NCBI RefSeq assembly: GCF_021018805.1
Contig: NC_086258.1
Coordinates: 5,371,081-5,435,080 of the forward strand
Direction: 5' to 3'
From: Prinia subflava
Taxonomy: Eukaryota; Chordata; Aves; Passeriformes; Cisticolidae
Length of the DNA stretch: 64,000 bases
Of this stretch, positions 1 through 25,426 are shown in pieces. The position numbers were made by a program, and so were the translations under genes. The first letter of the stretch is position 1. Each line of letters begins with the position of its first letter. The notes beneath the pieces were generated by a model. That model was not told the DNA's origin, ran no database searches, and saw only the letters and a program-made list of their open reading frames with translations.

Positions 1-46
1 CTGCACGCACGCCATGCGTGAGGCACGGAAACGCCGCTTCCCGCAG

Positions 47-149
47 GCACTGCCTGACACTCCCTGCACACCCCTCTGGCAGCACTGCCAGCCAAAACCT
101 CCCTGGAGGCACCTCTACAGAAAGGGAAACTGAGGCACGAGGTGTCCAT
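47..149. repeat. Copy A of a 103-base direct duplication
   Basis: Copy A (47-149) and copy B (947-1049) align without gaps at an offset of exactly 900 bases, with about six mismatches (about 94 percent identity by eye). Both carry the phrase GGGAAACTGAGGCACGAGGT near their 3' end. Copy B directly abuts a CR1-like fragment; copy A does not. The unit may be a dispersed repeat or a local duplication. Confidence 0.8.
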
Positions 150-849
150 ATTTGATTACCCAAGTTGGGGTACAGCCTGCACCAGTGTCCCAAGGAAAGC
201 AGAGCCTAGGCTTCAAACCAGGGCTGGACCCACAGGATCCTCCTGGACTGTTCCCAGCAGCCAGCCTGGAGCTTGGCACTTTTGCAAGTCATGGTGATGC
301 CTTCCCGAGCCCAAAGGGAGCTGTCACCCCACCAACCCCCCACTCCCCAACACCATTGCTGTAGCTCTGGGTCCCAGCAGCTCAGCCACGGCTGCACTCC
401 GAAAGGCAGCCCTGGAATTTCTCCCAGGCGCTCGTCTGCCCCCAAAAATGCCGTTTCCTCCAGGAATGTGCAGATCCAGGGGGGCTGCGGTCCCAGCTGC
501 TGCCCTTCCCCGGCACAGGGGCCTCTCCTGCCTGGGCCCTCGCAGTGTCTCCCAGCTGCTCCCATGCTCCCGACTTCCTGCCCAGAGGCCCCCCGTCCTC
601 CTGCCGGTTTTTCTCACGGCTCTCGCAGCACCAGGCAGCTCTGCAGCGTGTGAAGGGCAAACAGGCTGGAGAGGCAACGCCAGGGTGGGCAGACAGCCCA
701 CAGCTGCCATGGGGAGCCTGCATCCATCCCCGCTCCCAAATGCTCTGCTATTTTCTTCACCTCCAAAAAATATGGGCTTGATTTCCAACCCCTTTTTCCC
801 GTCTCAAGCTGGACACCAGGGGATGCGGTTTCTGCAGTGTGGGCTTGGA

Positions 850-946
850 GAATCACAGAATATCTAAGGTTGGAAAGTACCACTAAGACTGAGTTCAAAC
901 GTCTACCCTGCTATGTTCACTTCTAAACCATGTCCCTAAATGCTGT
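850..946 (-). mobile_element. CR1 LINE 3' fragment
   Basis: The stretch starts with an 'atcacagaat...ggttggaaag' block and continues to 'ctaaaccatgtccctaa'. Both phrases are characteristic of the avian CR1 3' region read in antisense. The copy is short and diverged, as is typical of 5'-truncated CR1 insertions. The element runs on the minus strand. Confidence 0.6.
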
Positions 947-1049
947 GCACTGCCTGGTACTCCCTGCAGACCCCTCTGGCAGCACTGCCAGCCAAAACCT
1001 CCCTGGAGGCACCTCTACAGAGGGGGAAACTGAGGCACGAGGTGCCCAT
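947..1049. repeat. Copy B of a 103-base direct duplication
   Basis: Partner of the copy at 47-149, with the same order and orientation. It follows the CR1-like fragment without a gap, so it may be the inner end of the same CR1 insertion or a neighbouring repeat unit. Confidence 0.8.
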
Positions 1050-2230
1050 CCACACATTTTTAAAGACTTCCAAGGGTTTCATTGTCTTCTGGAGGGCTGG
1101 ACACTACAAGGGATTCATGTGGACCCTGTCACAACCCACTCTAATGCCATGGGGGATGTCCAGTGGAAAAATGTCTGGTAGTGTTTGCTTCTGCTATCTC
1201 TGCTTCCCTTTGGGGAGGCCACCAGGCACCACCTTCAACCTGTGGAGTGAGACCACAGAGGAGGAATTTGGCTCCCCAGGGTTGCTACCAGTGCAGGTCT
1301 CAGGCAGAAGTTGTGTGCAGGACCCTCAGCAGTTCCCAGTATGTGTCTGACAAGGTGGCTCCTGGAAGCGAAGGGACATCCCAGGTCTGTGATGACCTGG
1401 GATTTGGTTATTCCTTAGCTGCAGCTGCCTGTCCTGGTGTGCCATCCCCAGGCTCCTGCTGCTGCCTTGTGCTCAGGCAAGCAACCTTGGCAAACAGTGG
1501 GATGTCCATACTGAAGCTTGGCACTGGGGAGGCAACAGGTTCTGGATTCTGGTTAACAACATCTGGATTTTTGTATTTTATTCTGAAAGGTGAGACCTCA
1601 GGCTCTCATCCCAGCTCAGGCTGTTACAACCTCTCTCCTTTTGAACTCTCTGTTGTTCCCCTGGGACTCCTCCATACAGACTCATACCTGGACCTATAAG
1701 AGCATGAAAAGCAGTCCTAGTCAGGACATCACAGTTCAGGCCTAGCTTTGGTGGGAGTTTGAATTCTGTAGGGTCACAAAAAGCCATAAAGTCAAAAATT
1801 CTTGTCTGGGTGGCATGTCCCAACAGCTGCTTACTGGGAATGCAGCTCTGCCAGGGAACAGGGCACAGGGCCCCTCACCTTGACATGTATCCCCCAGCAC
1901 TGTGACCTGCAGGGACCCCAGCCTGGCTGCTGGGTCTCCCTGGTTCAGCTCACACAGTCCCAAGCCGATTTGGGGTGAGATCCTCTAAAAAGGCCTCATT
2001 CTCCCCTGATCGCATTAGGGAGGATAAGCCCTATGCTGAGAGTGGGCACAGAGCAGGCAGGAACAGTGCTGGGGCCCTGGGAACCTCTCCCAAAACCATG
2101 GCCATGCTTTTGGCACCGTGGCAAGACAAGGGGCACAGACCCCAGCTCCTCCAGCTGTGCCACCACTGCCTTCAATCTGAATGTCACAAATTACTGCCCT
2201 TTACTTACATATTTTTATTGTTCCTTTTAG

Positions 2231-2270
2231 CCACCACGATGGCCTGGAGTCTGGCAGTGAATACGTGAAG
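2231..2270 (+). CDS. SH2D3C: SH2D3C long-isoform internal exon (partial gene)
   Basis: A 40-base exon is preceded by a pyrimidine-rich acceptor ending TTTTAG and followed by the donor GTAAGA. Read with one leading base it encodes HHDGLESGSEYVK and ends in phase 0. That matches the phase of the shared exon beginning at 12506, so the joined protein reads GSEYVK-FSKEKY. Human long SH2D3C has GSDYVK immediately before FSKEKY. This exon is therefore the last one specific to the long isoform transcribed from a distal promoter outside the window. The short isoform skips it because its promoter lies downstream, at about 6.3 kb. Confidence 0.85.
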
Positions 2271-5200
2271 GTAAGACACAGAGTGTGATCACAGCCTGTC
2301 CCAGCTGGGTGCCAGGGGTGGAGAGGGGATGGTGGTCCTGGAAGTGTACAGGGCTTACACCAGCAGGCTGCTCATTTCTGCACCCCTCCTCCCTTCTGGG
2401 CTCTCTCTTTGGCCCTGGAAGGTATTTCTGGCAAGGACAGGGGACACAGAGGAGACACAAACCCTACGTGGTCACCCCAATGCTGTTCCCACAGGAGCTG
2501 CTTGCATTTCATGTTCCCAGACATGGAATTGTGAACGCCCACAGACGCAGCCTCCTCCCTCCACCCCCACGTAAAGAAACGGAAGGGTTTGAGCCACTTT
2601 CGTGGCCGTCACATGAAAGTTGGTGTAAATCTCTCCAAATCTTTTGCTTATCCTCAGCAAACTATTAACATTCCTGAGGACTCTTCATGTCTGGCCAGAA
2701 ATTCATTAGTGAGGCGCCTGGCTCTGGCGGAGAGCAGCCCTTTTGCAGGAGGCTGCTGGCACGATGGGACGCTGGGCAGGCACAGAGGAGCGGTGGCAGG
2801 GGTGCTGGGAGGTTTGGGAGCACTGAAACCCCCTGAAGTGACAGGGTGGTCACTACTATGCCACAGCCTTTGGGGTGTTTGTTTAAGTAGAGTTGGAGCT
2901 CCCCGAGTCCAGTTGCCCAGTGGGGATCTAATCTAGTCTGCCACTGGGCAGATGGCGTTGTTGAGAAGTGACTTGAGGTGCCAAGCTTGGGTGGTCTAAT
3001 TAGCACAGAGCCCTGCACCTTCATCTTTTGGACTTGGGGCCTCTGGTGGTGGCTGTAGCCAGACATGGAAATGTGGGAACCCCCTGTGGCAAGCTTGGGA
3101 GAGAGCTGGCTGGACCCTGAGCTCATCTGCTGCTTGCAACAGGGGTCACATCCCTGTGTGTCCATCCCTGGGACTAATGAGGACCCCACATGGCGAGTCT
3201 GGCAGCTGGCAGCCTCTGGGCACTGGGGTCAGATGAGGTTTGTGACGTGTAGCAGAGCGATCCCGCGGGTGGGATGTTCTCCTCTCTGCGCCCTTAAGCC
3301 ATGTGGGCCTGGCAGAATGGGAGCTCACAGGGCTGGAAGTGGGACGAGTGCCAGGACAACAAAGCTCTGACTGGGCAGATCGGGTCTGGCTGTGATGTAG
3401 TTCATTTTCCCCTGCAAAGCCAGCGCAGGGAAGGGCCCTGGTTTGGGGACCTCAGGATATGCAGAGAAACTCCTGCTTGCACAGGCAAGTCCTGTGAGGG
3501 CAAGGAGGGGTAAGGGGAAGAAGAGAACAGTTTGGGGTGTTTTTCCTGGCACTGTCAGTGTGTGCACCCAGAGATGCACACATTTTATGCCTCATGATTT
3601 AATAGACTGAAACAATACAGGTGGGGAGCAATGGATATGGCTCTGCCTTTGGGATCAAGTACTTTTTGGTGAGCCAGGAGAATTCCCTACCACCCAGTCA
3701 GATCCCAGACCTGAGGTACCTGGCCTTTATTTCTCATCCATCCCTGTGGTGTCCAGAAACAGCCCATGGGCTGTGATTTATACACCATTTCCCTTTGGTC
3801 AGCAAAGCAACTGATGGCTGCAGTGACAGCAGCTATTTTAGTCAAATTAGTAATTATCTGGAGTGTGAGTGACCGGGATGACAGGGACACTCCAGCTGAT
3901 TGCAGGCGCTGTGCCTGGCTGGCAGCCCGTGCAGCTGCAGGGTGCTCAGCACCCAGCAGTGTTCAGCCCCAGGTCCTGCAGGATTTAGGGTTGGAAAGAG
4001 GCTGCCGTGCCTGCCTTTGGAGGAAGGGAGGATGGAGCTGGGATCTGCCACTGGTCAGTGTAGCTGGCAGGAAAATAAGCAGAGGTGAAACACCTGTGAG
4101 GGATTAGCAAAGTAAAGACAGGGAGAAAAGAGCCAGTGAAGGAGAGTCAGGAAGAGGGACAGGATGTGTTGCAAAGCCCTCATGAGCAAAGGCTGACAGG
4201 TCTATGTCCAGGTGTGCACCAGGGATCTGCCAAACGTTATCCCTTGAGTTTCAGCTGCAAAACGGCCAGGGCTAGTGCTCCTATCACCAAGCCTGGCCTA
4301 TTAGACATGCAACCAGGAGCTAGAAAGGGTTGGAAAACCAGGATCAATAAGCACTCGGTAATTAATGTGCTTTAATAATAGCCTAAGGGCTGGTATTTCC
4401 AAGCTGCCTGGGGATCTGCATTCCCAGCTCTCTATTTCAACATCCCAGCCACCCCAGTGTTGGCCTTTGTGCAGGTGAAGGAGCTGCAGAAAGACATTAC
4501 CCTTCGGGAGAACAGCAACCAGTAAATCTGTCACACGTCCTGTGAGAGCTCAGTCAGGGATTTTCAGCTTCCTATGAGGAGGGGCAGCACATTCCCAGCT
4601 GGAGGACTTCACCCTGCAGCACCCCACGAGGGTCTTGCTCACTTTATGGTGAATGCCTCAATAGGAAACCATGGAGCCCATCACAGGGGAGAAGCCCTGG
4701 CAGGAGGATGATTCACCATCACATCTTTTTGGAGCAGCATGTCCCTGCACAGCGCCATCTGCTCTGTCCCTCAGCCCCAGCCAGGAGGCGAGGAGGAGAG
4801 TCCATGCTCCCTGCCCATGCTGGTGGAGCTGCAGGCACCCATGGGACCCATGGGACCTGCTGCCCCCTGTTCCCTGCCTGCAGGCTGTGTGCTGCCACCA
4901 GTTCTCTCATGCCTCAGCTGTGCTTGTCCTGCTGTTCAGCTGTGCTGCTCTCCTGCCTCCTCTCCCCCCTGCAAAACCAGGGACAGAGTGAGAGCCCAGC
5001 CAGCGCCTCTGAGCTCTTTGTTCTGCGCGGAGGAGCTGCTTGCTCAGGCAGGGACCTGTATCTCATCAGCCTCGGATGCTGTCTCCTTGCCTGGTGATGT
5101 GAGGGGCTCGTTTGAATTAATTAGCAGGAAGGCTGCAGGGTTCTGTGGTCGGTGGCAGCAGGAATACCTCTCCGAGGTCACAGCATTGCCTTGGGCTCCT

Positions 5201-5700
5201 TGGGCCAGGACACGTTTTGCAGATGGGAGGGTGAAGTCCCCAGTTACCGAAGCACAGCCAAATCCAGGCAGGGCAGTGCAGGATAGATGTGGAAGGAGAA
5301 CAGCAAGGTATAGATCCCTGTCACTGCCAGGGCTGGGGGAGCCCCTGCCTGTCTCCGGCACAGAGCAGCTGCCGGCAGTGGGTTCAGGCAGGGGTTTGGG
5401 GGATTTATTTAGGAGTCAAGACTGGAGCAATGCTTTGAGTCCTTAGTGCTGCCTTGCACATCCCATACGTGATACTGTGGCCTTAATTAAACCGAAGCAG
5501 AGCCTTAATTAAACACAAGTCAGAGACAGCCTACACAGGAAGCAGGCAGCCGGCTCCCTGCCGTGTGAGGTGGGCACTGGTGTATCCCCCAGAACGGTAT
5601 CACCGTGTGGGTGTGAAGGAAGACGGGAGGCACAAGAGGGGGTAAGGCTGCTCCTGACCCATGAGCATCACTGGGGAGAGCAGGCAGATTTGGGATGGGG
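2271..5700. other. SH2D3C intron, no gene seen
   Basis: Non-coding sequence between the long-isoform exon and the repeat block ahead of the internal promoter. It contains AT-rich homeodomain-type motifs at 5117-5123 and a 22-base tandem duplication at 5481-5525. No exon or RNA gene was recognised. Confidence 0.5.
5481..5525. repeat. Two tandem copies of a 22-base unit with TTAATTAA core
   Basis: CCTTAATTAAAC occurs at 5481-5492 and again at 5503-5514. The intervening and following bases (cgaagcagag, then acaagtcagag) are also similar, so this is a short direct tandem duplication. TTAATTAA is a palindromic homeodomain-type core, and the pair sits about 900 bases upstream of the SH2D3C short-isoform start. 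Confidence 0.7.
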
Positions 5701-5709
5701 AGAAAAGGG

Positions 5710-6240
5710 GTGCAGGGTCCCTTCAGGGTGTCTGATTCCCTCAGAGGAGCCAGTTTCTCTCAGAACACCGGCAGCCAGGGGTGCTGGTTCCCCTCAGGGT
5801 GTTTGTTCCCCTCTGAGGAGCTGAGTCACCCCAGAGGAACCAGTGCCACTCAGGGCACGGGCAGCCGGGGTGCCGGTTCCCTTCAGGGATGCCCGCTGCC
5901 CTCAGAGGTGCCTGTTCTCTTCAAGGCACAGCCAGCCCGGGTGCCTGATGCCCTGAGGGATGCCGCTTCCCTTTGCAACACGGGACTGGCGCTTCCCTTC
6001 GGGGGTGCCTGATCCCCTCAGGGATGCCTGTTCCCTTTGCGACATGGGAGTGCCGGTTCCTCTCGGAGGAGCTGGTTCCCAGTTCCCCTCCGAGCGCAGG
6101 CAGCCGGGCTGCCCGATCCCCTCAGGGATGCCGCTTCCCTTTGTGGCAGGGGAGCGTAGGTTCCCCTCGGAGGAGCTGGTTCCCAGTTCCCCCGCAGGGC
6201 GCAGACAGCCGCGGTACGGCTTCCCCCGAGGCGCCGCTTC
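5710..6240. repeat. Diverged G+C-rich minisatellite upstream of SH2D3C short promoter
   Basis: Variants of 'tgccggttcccctcagggatgc' and 'ctcggaggagctggttccc' recur through about 530 bases. The clearest longer copies start near 6057 and 6151 and share 'cggaggagctggttcccagttcccc'. Unit length is irregular (roughly 30-95 bases). The periodicity leaves long open frames on both strands, but their translations are repeats of the unit and not a protein. Confidence 0.75.
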
Positions 6241-6427
6241 CCCGGTTCCCCGGAGCCGAGGCGGCCCCCAGGGGCGGGCCGGGGCGGAGCCGCCGCACCG
6301 TGCCCGCCCCTCGCCGCCGACAAGGGATGAGGTAATCGGGGAAGCGGCTGAAATTGAAGCCCGGCGGCGGCGGAGGCAGCGGCGGTGCAGCCCGGGCCGG
6401 GGCAGCCCCCGCCGGGCGCGCCGCGCC
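6240..6427 (+). promoter_or_regulatory. CpG-rich promoter of the SH2D3C short isoform
   Basis: The region is very CpG-rich and contains GC-box-like strings (ggggcgggccggggcgg near 6264) immediately before the ATG at 6428. No TATA box is evident. The initiation site cannot be placed exactly. Confidence 0.55.
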
Positions 6428-18691
<12,264 letters not shown>

Positions 18692-19220
18692 ACCCCCCAG
18701 GCACTCGGAGACCCCCAGCTCCCAGCCTGCATCCCACCAGCGGCTGTGGGGCAAGGGACCGGACCAGGCAGCCAGCGTCAGGAGGAGGAGAAATGGCCCA
18801 GAAAGGCACTGAGGCACAGGTTGGCAGTTTTGAGACAAAGGAGGAAGAGCAGCCACCTCAAATCTGCCATCCACCTCTTCAGGACACAACAAGCCAGGGG
18901 TCCACACTGCTACTCTGAAGAGTGGGGACAGTGTCTGGGCAGGCCAGCACAGGCCTCCACACCCAGCCCTACTGAGGTCCATGACTACGTGGTGCCCCTC
19001 ACCTCACCCTTTGGTATTGTTTTTTCCCATCTCCATCTTGCCCACAGCTGCTGGATCCCATGTGTAAATATATTTTCACAATTACTGCTTGATGTACAGA
19101 CTTGTGAAGGACGGTTCTTGTTGTAAATAATTAGGTTTATTCATTTTGTCATGTAAATACATGTACATATTTCATGGGTTTAGTTGTTACATGCAATAAA
19201 CTTTTATCCCGTTCCTCGAG
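18692..19220 (+). other. SH2D3C: SH2D3C 3' untranslated region
   Basis: Runs from the stop codon (18689-18691) to shortly after the AATAAA at 19195-19200, giving about 520 bases. The last 150 bases are AT-rich and hold four copies of TGTANATA, the Pumilio-binding consensus: 19063-19070, 19122-19129, 19152-19159 and 19162-19169. Confidence 0.75.
19195..19200 (+). terminator. SH2D3C: SH2D3C polyadenylation signal AATAAA
   Basis: Canonical hexamer about 500 bases after the SH2D3C stop codon. It is followed by a T/GT-rich stretch (ctttt, then tgtcctttgggtgtcc), as expected of a downstream element. Confidence 0.8.
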
Positions 19221-19382
19221 GGGACCCCCTGTCCTTTGGGTGTCCTTTAAAGGAGTTCCCTGGGGGAGCAGAGCATGGGGGTGGCTGACGGGAGGAACCA
19301 ACACGCTGAACTGAATCTCACCTGGCCCCAGACCCCGTGGTGGCCCACTGACAGCCCTTCTGAGGTGGGCTGTGCGGTGTGA

Positions 19383-20030
<648 letters not shown>

Positions 20031-20204
20031 TCCCGGGTCCCCAGGGCACGAGGGGACAGGGGGACACAGGGGGGCACAGGGACCCTGTCCAGGTGGGAGG
20101 CGGGGCGATACGGGTCAGGCCACGCCCACTTGCTGCATGGCCCCACCTCTTTGGATTATACCGCCCTACAGGCCCCGCCCCCTCTGGTCCCGCCTCCGCG
20201 CGGG

Positions 20205-20223
20205 GCACGCTGGGAGTTGTAGT
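20205..20223. promoter_or_regulatory. ZNF143/THAP11-type SBS element in TOR2A promoter
   Basis: GCACGCTGGGAGTTGTAGT is the reverse complement of ACTACAACTCCCAGCGTGC. This closely follows the SBS consensus bound by ZNF143/THAP11 at many housekeeping promoters. It ends 27 bases before the TOR2A ATG, in GC-rich TATA-less sequence, so it likely overlaps the transcription start region. Confidence 0.7.
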
Positions 20224-20250
20224 GCGGGCGGTGTGGGAGCCGCGGCCGCC

Positions 20251-23447
<3,197 letters not shown>

Positions 23448-24790
23448 TCACTGGCAAGGGCCTCTCTCAGATCCACATGGAGCTAGAGAGCACCCAGGGC
23501 TGGTGGGATGAGCAGTGGGAATGGTGTGTCACTCTCCACAGCACAAGTGCTCTCCTGCTCAACTCTCTCCAGCCCTAACGAGTCCAGTGCAGGATGCAAC
23601 TGCAGGACCAGGTGCAAATTATGTGATTTAAAGCACTTTACTGATTCAGTCTTGGCCAGGTGAGGAATCCACCACCTGAGATATCTGTGATGATATGGGG
23701 AAGATGCTGAGGTCTGCAGTGTCAGGGGGCTTCTCACCCTCTCGACAGCACCCACCCACAGCTCTCCCACTCTGGCAGCTGTTGATACCCAATACGTTAA
23801 GATTCTGAGCCCATAGAAGAATATTTCTTCCTTACAACATTTTTACAGTTTTAAAAAAACCTTTTAAAGCTGTAGCTTAAAAGCTGTAGTGCCTCAGCTC
23901 CTTGGCACAAGGTGTGTAGTGGTGCTGACTCCTGTGAACACCTCAACATGGCAACAAAGTTTTCTTTTCAAGGACGTTTTACAGCCACCCACATTCCAGT
24001 TTCACTGTGAATAGGTGCTGGTAGGGACCAGCTTCAACACCAGGTGAGGGGGGTAAGGTGGGAGAGGGCAACACCTGATCTGCCATGAGCCAGGCTCCCC
24101 TACCACCCCTTCATCCATCTTTTCCCTAAGGACCAAAGGATTTCCCTGTAGCAAACCAGGAAAACAACAACAAAAGACTTCTTACTTGTTTTACCAGCCA
24201 TGAAGAATCTCATCCTACCTCCAGGGGAGCCCTCAGCGTTGCTAACGGTTTTGAAAATTCCTTTTATTCAGTGATGGTTTCTCCAGCAGCGTTGGTGCTT
24301 TGAGCTGTGGAGTCCCTTGTACATCCTTCTGCTGGTCAGACCTTGCAGGCTTTGGCTGGGCCAGCACCCATTCAGCCTCTGGGGAGTGTCACAATGGGGG
24401 ACCTGGGGACAAGTTAGAGAAGATTAGTGCTCCAGACTGCCAAACATGGGATGTACAGCCTGGGATTTGCCCAGGTTTTAATATCCTTTTTGTTATTATG
24501 GAATAAGAGGTCAGAGGAACCAGAGTCATTCACTTGCTAGGAGCAACCTGCACAAGGGATGGGTGTAGAGACACTTTGCAAAGCTTCCGAAGTTCTGCTT
24601 GTTCCCTGCATGGAAATGAGCTGCCAGTGCTTGGGACCATTCCAGCTCCAGGCCCTGAGCTTTGGGGATTTTGGACACCACCCAAAGGCTGCCCAAGAGC
24701 TGGCCCAAAGACAGGGGCAAAATTTCTGCCTCTTCCAAAAATATGATGCATTTCTAATTTTAAAATAAATCTTTTAAGAACTAAAGAGTT
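23448..24790 (+). other. TOR2A: TOR2A 3' untranslated region (probable)
   Basis: No coding sequence is seen after the stop at 23445-23447. The first canonical AATAAA on the plus strand is at 24764-24769, which implies a 3' UTR of about 1.3 kb. No nearer canonical signal was found, although variant signals could be used. Confidence 0.5.
24764..24769 (+). terminator. TOR2A: Candidate TOR2A polyadenylation signal AATAAA
   Basis: First canonical hexamer downstream of TOR2A, in an AT-rich stretch (taattttaaaataaatctttt) about 560 bases before the PTRH1 promoter motifs. Confidence 0.55.
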
Positions 24791-25222
24791 GAGATCTTCA
24801 CTTGGATTCCTGACTGCAGCTAGTGTGGAAGGACTTTGAAGATGAGCAATTTCACAGTGATGTGCTGCTGGGCTGGGGAACTGTCACAGTGCCCTGGAAG
24901 AAAGCTCTGCCCTGCTAGGTGGGTGAGGCTCCACCCAGGCCTGAAGGATGGTTTGGGGACAGTGAGGAGTGATGTGTTCCCTCATCCAGCCGTATCCCAA
25001 GGGCCGGCAGGTGCGTGGAGACGGAACAGGCACAAACACACAAAACACGGGGCCTAGTCCTGGGCATTCACTGCTCCTGCAAGTCCCTCGGGGACCCTCT
25101 ACAGAGTTTCTCCCGGCTCGACGGCGTTCCCAGGCCGCGGCGACTAGTAACGCCCCGTTAACGCGCCTCGCCGTCCTCACTACCACCTCGACGACCAGTG
25201 GGCCCGCCCAGCATTATCACAG

Positions 25223-25312
25223 CGGCGACACCACCCCCGACACCGCGACACCGCCCCCGACACCGCGACACCGCCCGCGACACCGCCCCCGACACCGCGA
25301 CACCGCCCCGCC
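25223..25312. repeat. GACACCGC minisatellite at PTRH1 promoter
   Basis: About 90 bases of near-perfect reiterations of 'gacaccgcgacaccgccccc' (unit 18-20 bases built from gacaccg). It ends just before the first AAGATGGCGGC element of the PTRH1 promoter and is extremely CpG-rich. Confidence 0.9.
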
Positions 25313-25322
25313 GCCCGCTAGA

Positions 25323-25409
25323 AAGATGGCGGCGCTGCCCGTAACGAAGATGGCGGCGGGAGAGAGGCCACGTGAGCGGGACGCTGAGCGGCGCGCGGGC
25401 GTGACGTCA
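25323..25409 (+). promoter_or_regulatory. PTRH1 core promoter: two YY1 sites, E-box and CRE
   Basis: AAGATGGCGGC occurs at 25323-25333 and 25347-25357, matching the YY1 initiator-type element. CACGTG lies at 25369-25374. A palindromic CRE, TGACGTCA, lies at 25402-25409, only 17 bases before the PTRH1 ATG. The ATGs inside the YY1 motifs are out of frame with PTRH1 and would be upstream ORFs if transcription starts before them. Confidence 0.7.
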
Positions 25410-25426
25410 CGCGGGCGAGGAGGGCG

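Larger units (their letters stand above)
1..2230. other. SH2D3C long-isoform intron (5' part, gene extends left of window)
   Basis: Non-coding sequence upstream of the 40-base exon at 2231-2270. No exon with good splice sites and a family match was seen here, so the large N-terminal exon(s) of the long SH2D3C form must lie left of the window. The stretch holds a 103-base direct duplication and a CR1 fragment, listed separately. Confidence 0.5.
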
